A DNA stretch of 16,379 bases, taken from assembly GCA_016212245.1 (NCBI GenBank), contig JACRGU010000018.1:1-16379 (forward strand). Direction: 5' to 3'. Shown piece by piece: positions 13,905 through 16,379 of this stretch (the stretch's first letter is position 1; every line of letters begins with the position of its first letter). The notes under the pieces are model-generated. The model was not told the DNA's origin. It saw only the letters and a program-made list of their open reading frames with translations, and made no database searches. This stretch comes from Nitrospirota bacterium (lineage in GTDB: Bacteria > Nitrospirota > Thermodesulfovibrionia > Thermodesulfovibrionales > SM23-35). Made by a program: the position numbers and the translations under genes.

Positions 13905-14135
13905 TTATCCACATTTACACGTCCCGCCTCTCACGCGCACTAACCAGTATCCATTCTTCTCTTCAACTTTGGTTGTGCATCCTGACATGGATGCAAATGC
14001 CTGGATCTTCTTAACATATTCCTTTGTATCAACCATGACTTCAATAAATACATCAGTAGCGCATTGAGAAGATAAGGCCTCCTTTAGCTTTTTGAGTGGT
14101 TCTGGATCTTCAAGCCCTCTAACATCTATAATCAT
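13905..14135 (-). CDS. TusA-family protein lacking the catalytic cysteine
   Basis: The 76-residue protein has the size and fold pattern of TusA (VRGLEDPEPLKKLKEAL, then VMVDTKEYVKKI and VEEKNGYWLVRV). The CPxP motif, whose cysteine carries sulfur in TusA, is changed to DPEP (Asp10-Pro-Glu-Pro). Cysteines remain at 25, 53, 73 and 75, the last two forming a C-terminal CKC. It could be a non-sulfur-transferring partner of YedF, or it could use the C-terminal cysteines; neither is shown. A repeat copy (14140-14176) lies just upstream, and its G-rich strand (GGAGGGGG in the gene's sense) ends four bases before the ATG, where a ribosome-binding site should be. It is probably the first gene of a yedF-nadE transcript. 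Confidence 0.82.
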   Translation of the reverse strand: MIIDVRGLEDPEPLKKLKEALSSQCATDVFIEVMVDTKEYVKKIQAFASMSGCTTKVEEKNGYWLVRVRGGTCKCG

Positions 14136-14139
14136 AATA

Positions 14140-14176
14140 CCCCCTCCCCCTCACCCCCTCCCGCAAGGGGAGGGGG
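14140..14176. repeat. Half-length copy of the G/C-rich dispersed repeat
   Basis: The sequence contains the CCCCCTCACCCCCTCCC motif and a perfect 9-bp inverted repeat (14154-14162 and 14168-14176, loop GCAAG). It matches the outer arm and one hairpin of the longer copy at 20-117. Confidence 0.75.
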
Positions 14177-14223
14177 AATCGGTCATCAGTTGACTATAAT
14201 ATATAATTTATTTAAAAATAAGT

Positions 14224-14250
14224 GAAGCTCCGAGCAAAGCTCGGAGCTTC
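14224..14250. repeat. Perfect 12-bp palindrome with AAA loop upstream of degP
   Basis: The arms GAAGCTCCGAGC (14224-14235) and GCTCGGAGCTTC (14239-14250) are perfectly complementary around AAA. No T-run follows on the + strand, so it is not a normal terminator. It lies in the probable leader of the protease gene, 21 bases before the ribosome-binding site, and could be an RNA structure, a protein-binding site or a dispersed palindrome. The sequence just upstream (14190-14220) is very AT-rich with two TATAAT hexamers (14195 and 14202), but no matching -35 is evident. Confidence 0.7.
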
Positions 14251-14282
14251 CATGTAAAATTACACATCAGAAGGGAGTAAAG

Positions 14283-15734
14283 ATGATTTTAAAGGAAAAA
14301 AGGTTATACATGATAAGAGTTTTTATCGCACTCGTACTTATACTGGGGGTTATATTTTCATCCAGCGTGTATGCCAAGGGCCCGGAGATATCCAGACAAT
14401 CAATAGAACTTCTGACCAAGACCGGCCAGGCAATGGCAGAGATTGCAAGTGCTGTTAAGCCTGCTATTGTAAATATATCAACTACAAGGACAATAAAGAT
14501 TCAGGAAAGAATAGACTCCTTCTTTGATGACCCATTCTTTAGAAGGTTCTTTGGAGACAATTTTGGCCGTCCGAAGATGCCGAGAGAGCATAAAACAGTA
14601 AGCCTCGGTTCTGGTGTAATCGTCTCTACTGACGGTTACATCCTTACAAATAACCATGTCATAAAAGATGCTGATGAGATAAGGGTTCTTCTGTCAGACA
14701 AAAGGGAGTTTAAGGGAAAAGTAATTGGCACTGACCCTAAAACAGATATTGCTGTAATCAAAATAGATGCGACAGATCTTCTGACCATCACATGGGGTGA
14801 TTCTGATGGGTTAAAGGTTGGAGAGGTGGTTCTGGCAATAGGTAATCCCTATGGGTTAAACCAGACAGTTACTATGGGGATAGTGAGTGCTGTAGGAAGG
14901 GCCAATGTCGGCATAGCAGACTATGAGGATTTCATTCAGACAGACGCTGCTATAAACCCTGGCAATTCGGGTGGTGCTATGGTCAATGTAAAAGGAGAAC
15001 TTGTCGGCATTAACACAGCCATATTCAGCACAAGCGGAGGCTATCAGGGAATCGGATTTGCTATCCCGAGCAATATGGCCAGGGCCGTAATGGATAGCCT
15101 GATAAGTAAAGGCAAAGTTATTAGAGGATGGCTTGGGGTATCAGTACAGGCTATAACACCGGAACTTGCAAAACAGTTTAACCTGAAGGAAGAAAAAGGT
15201 GTGCTTGTTGGAGATGTTATAGAAGGAAGCCCTGCTGAAAAAGCTGGTATAAACAGAGGTGATGTAATAATAGAGTATGAGGGCAAAAAGACTGATGAGC
15301 CTTACCACCTGAGAAATATGGTCGCAAACACAATGCCAGGAAAAGAGGTCAAACTAAAAATTTTAAGGGAAGATAAAACAATAACAATAAAGGTCACTAT
15401 TGGTGAGCTTCCAGCAGATATGCAGAAGACAGCAAAAGGCGAATATGAAAATGCCTTAAGAGGAGTCGGAGTTCAGGATCTGACACCAGAAATCCAGAAA
15501 AAACTTAATATACCTAAAAGGATAAAAGGCATTGTTGTTACTGACATTGATGAAGGCAGTCCTGCTGAGATGGCCCTGATGCAGGGAGATGTGATACAGG
15601 AGATAAACAGAAAGAGGATAAATAATGTCAGTGATTATAAGAATGTAGTAGCCAGGATAAAACCTAAAGAAGATGTGCTGCTCCTCATATTCCGAGGTGG
15701 TTCTTCGATCTACATAACAATTTCAGGCAAATAA
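14283..15734 (+). CDS. degP: Periplasmic serine protease of the HtrA/DegP family
   Basis: This is an envelope quality-control protease and chaperone. The 483-residue product has a signal peptide (hydrophobic stretch about 11-31, cleaved after Ala31). A trypsin-like domain follows with the triad His125 (TNNHVI), Asp155 (DPKTDIAVI) and Ser229 (NPGNSGG). Two PDZ domains come next, about 280-375 (RGWLGVSVQ start, EGSPAEKAGINRGDVI) and 390-480 (EGSPAEMALMQGDVIQEIN). Two PDZ domains and this length match DegP/DegQ-type enzymes; the symbol is given for the family, since DegP and DegQ cannot be told apart here. AAGGGAG at 14271-14277 supports the start at 14283; an in-frame ATG at residue 10 would leave a more compact signal peptide. 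It converges on larC with a 19-base gap. Confidence 0.95.
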   Translation: MILKEKRLYMIRVFIALVLILGVIFSSSVYAKGPEISRQSIELLTKTGQAMAEIASAVKPAIVNISTTRTIKIQERIDSFFDDPFFRRFFGDNFGRPKMPREHKTVSLGSGVIVSTDGYILTNNHVIKDADEIRVLLSDKREFKGKVIGTDPKTDIAVIKIDATDLLTITWGDSDGLKVGEVVLAIGNPYGLNQTVTMGIVSAVGRANVGIADYEDFIQTDAAINPGNSGGAMVNVKGELVGINTAIFSTSGGYQGIGFAIPSNMARAVMDSLISKGKVIRGWLGVSVQAITPELAKQFNLKEEKGVLVGDVIEGSPAEKAGINRGDVIIEYEGKKTDEPYHLRNMVANTMPGKEVKLKILREDKTITIKVTIGELPADMQKTAKGEYENALRGVGVQDLTPEIQKKLNIPKRIKGIVVTDIDEGSPAEMALMQGDVIQEINRKRINNVSDYKNVVARIKPKEDVLLLIFRGGSSIYITISGK

Positions 15735-15753
15735 GCTAAGCTGAATTTTGGGA

Positions 15754-16379
15754 TCATTTTATCTTTTTCATAACCTCTATAAGCGGCATATTTAGTTTCT
15801 TTGCGATTCTTTTACAATCTTCATATTCAGGGGTCATCTTCAAAATCCCATCTCCAAGCCTCGAAAATTTTACCCTTACCTTCCCGAATTCTGTATCTAT
15901 TGTTTCAATCTTACGCTGAAGGATTCTCCTTTTAACCTCATAAAACCTGAGTCCTATAGTCGTTGTCTCTTTCAGTATAATCCTTATTAGTCCTTCGCTC
16001 TTCGCTTCATCACAGAGCACTGTCAGTTTTATTCCCGGCCTTCCCTTCTTCATTATCACCTGTGTAAGATAGACATCAAGGGCACCTGCCTTAAAAAGCT
16101 TCTCCATCACATATTCGTATATCTGGGGGTTCATATCATCAATATTAGTCTCAATAACTATTACCTTTTCATCCTTCTGGTCACTGGTCGCTTGCCACTG
16201 GTCACCTATAAAAAGTCTCAGAACATTGGGCCTATCTTTAAAATCTCTACTCCCAGCACCAATACCAATCTTTTCAACAGTCATAACTGGTATATCTCCA
16301 AATCCTGATGAAAGCCCTTTAAGTATTGCTGCACCTGTTGGTGTAGTCAGTTCAAATGATCCTGAATTAAATTCAGGAC
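15754..16379 (-). CDS. larC: LarC, nickel-pincer cofactor biosynthesis protein, C-terminal part
   Basis: LarC is a CTP-dependent nickel insertase that completes the nickel-pincer nucleotide cofactor used by lactate racemase and relatives. The frame stays open to the right edge (first complete codon at 16377), so about 207 C-terminal residues of an expected ~400 are seen; the internal ATG at 16284 is not the start. Recognisable parts are ELTTPTGAAILKGL near the edge, EKIGIGAGSRDFKDRPNVLRL, the hallmark ETNIDDMNPQIYEYV, and KKGRPGIKLTVLC followed by TTTIGLRFYEVKR. A short linker just before ETNIDDMNP (GDQWQATSDQKDEK) is encoded by repeated CTGGTCAC-like units and looks inserted. LarA and LarB are not in the window. 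The stop is 19 bases from the degP stop. Confidence 0.9.
   Translation of the reverse strand, partial: PEFNSGSFELTTPTGAAILKGLSSGFGDIPVMTVEKIGIGAGSRDFKDRPNVLRLFIGDQWQATSDQKDEKVIVIETNIDDMNPQIYEYVMEKLFKAGALDVYLTQVIMKKGRPGIKLTVLCDEAKSEGLIRIILKETTTIGLRFYEVKRRILQRKIETIDTEFGKVRVKFSRLGDGILKMTPEYEDCKRIAKKLNMPLIEVMKKIK
16177..16205. repeat. Short tandem-like repeat inside larC
   Basis: CTGGTCAC-type units recur (CTGGTCACTGGTCGC, then CCACTGGTCAC), encoding a Gln/Ser/Asp-rich insert ahead of the conserved ETNIDDMNP motif. It is similar in kind to the repeat in the yedF linker. Confidence 0.45.

Noticed and set aside
14224..14250. The degP leader hairpin as an intrinsic terminator
   Set aside because: The + strand lacks a T-run after the stem. 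In the minus direction some Ts follow, but no gene upstream in that direction needs termination there.

Overview
The window is about 16.4 kb of a compact, AT-leaning bacterial chromosome (roughly 40-45% GC by eye). Gene content points to a redox-versatile, probably anaerobic or microaerophilic bacterium: AMP-forming acetyl-CoA synthetase, several 4Fe-4S proteins, three DUF362 proteins, a YedF sulfur/selenium-trafficking protein and LarC. Together with the style of the G/C-rich dispersed repeats, this suggests a Nitrospirota-like or deltaproteobacteria-like lineage. That placement is inference, because no rRNA gene or other marker gene is present to confirm it.

Layout. At 1-462 is the 3' end of a gene resembling a glycoside hydrolase family 3 (NagZ-type) protein, carrying an in-frame dispersed repeat. 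An acs operon follows on the + strand (498-2777) with a recognisable promoter and a small partner protein. A strong intrinsic terminator, possibly the 3' end of a small RNA, lies at 2893-2929. From 11015 down to 2946 runs a tightly packed minus-strand cluster: rsmI, a two-helix membrane protein, an exported DUF6599-like protein, a Tat-exported DUF362 protein, a ZIP transporter carrying a cyclic-nucleotide-binding domain, a second Tat-exported DUF362 protein, a NapH-NapG-like membrane iron-sulfur fusion, and a cytoplasmic DUF362 protein with two 4Fe-4S clusters. Several junctions are 4-bp ATGA overlaps, and the rest (apart from the ZIP gene's downstream side) are gaps of a few tens of bases or less. 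A small exported protein sits at 11070-11312. A 153-bp MITE-like inverted-repeat element lies at 11354-11506. Next, on the minus strand, come nadE, yedF and a TusA paralogue lacking its catalytic cysteine (11511-14135). A + strand HtrA/DegP-type protease (14283-15734) converges on the 3' part of larC, which runs off the right edge.

The cluster at 2946-10170 is the best candidate for an undescribed system. It looks like a membrane-anchored electron-transfer module (NapH/NapG-like) built around one cytoplasmic and two exported DUF362 proteins plus an exported DUF6599-like protein. The GC-rich ZIP-CNBD gene interrupts it and looks foreign by composition.

A second theme is repeats inside genes. 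G/C-rich palindromes or short tandem repeats lie in frame at the ends or in linkers of at least five proteins (GH3 remnant, NapH-like fusion, DUF6599-like protein, YedF, LarC). Another repeat copy supplies the G-rich ribosome-binding region of the TusA-like gene.
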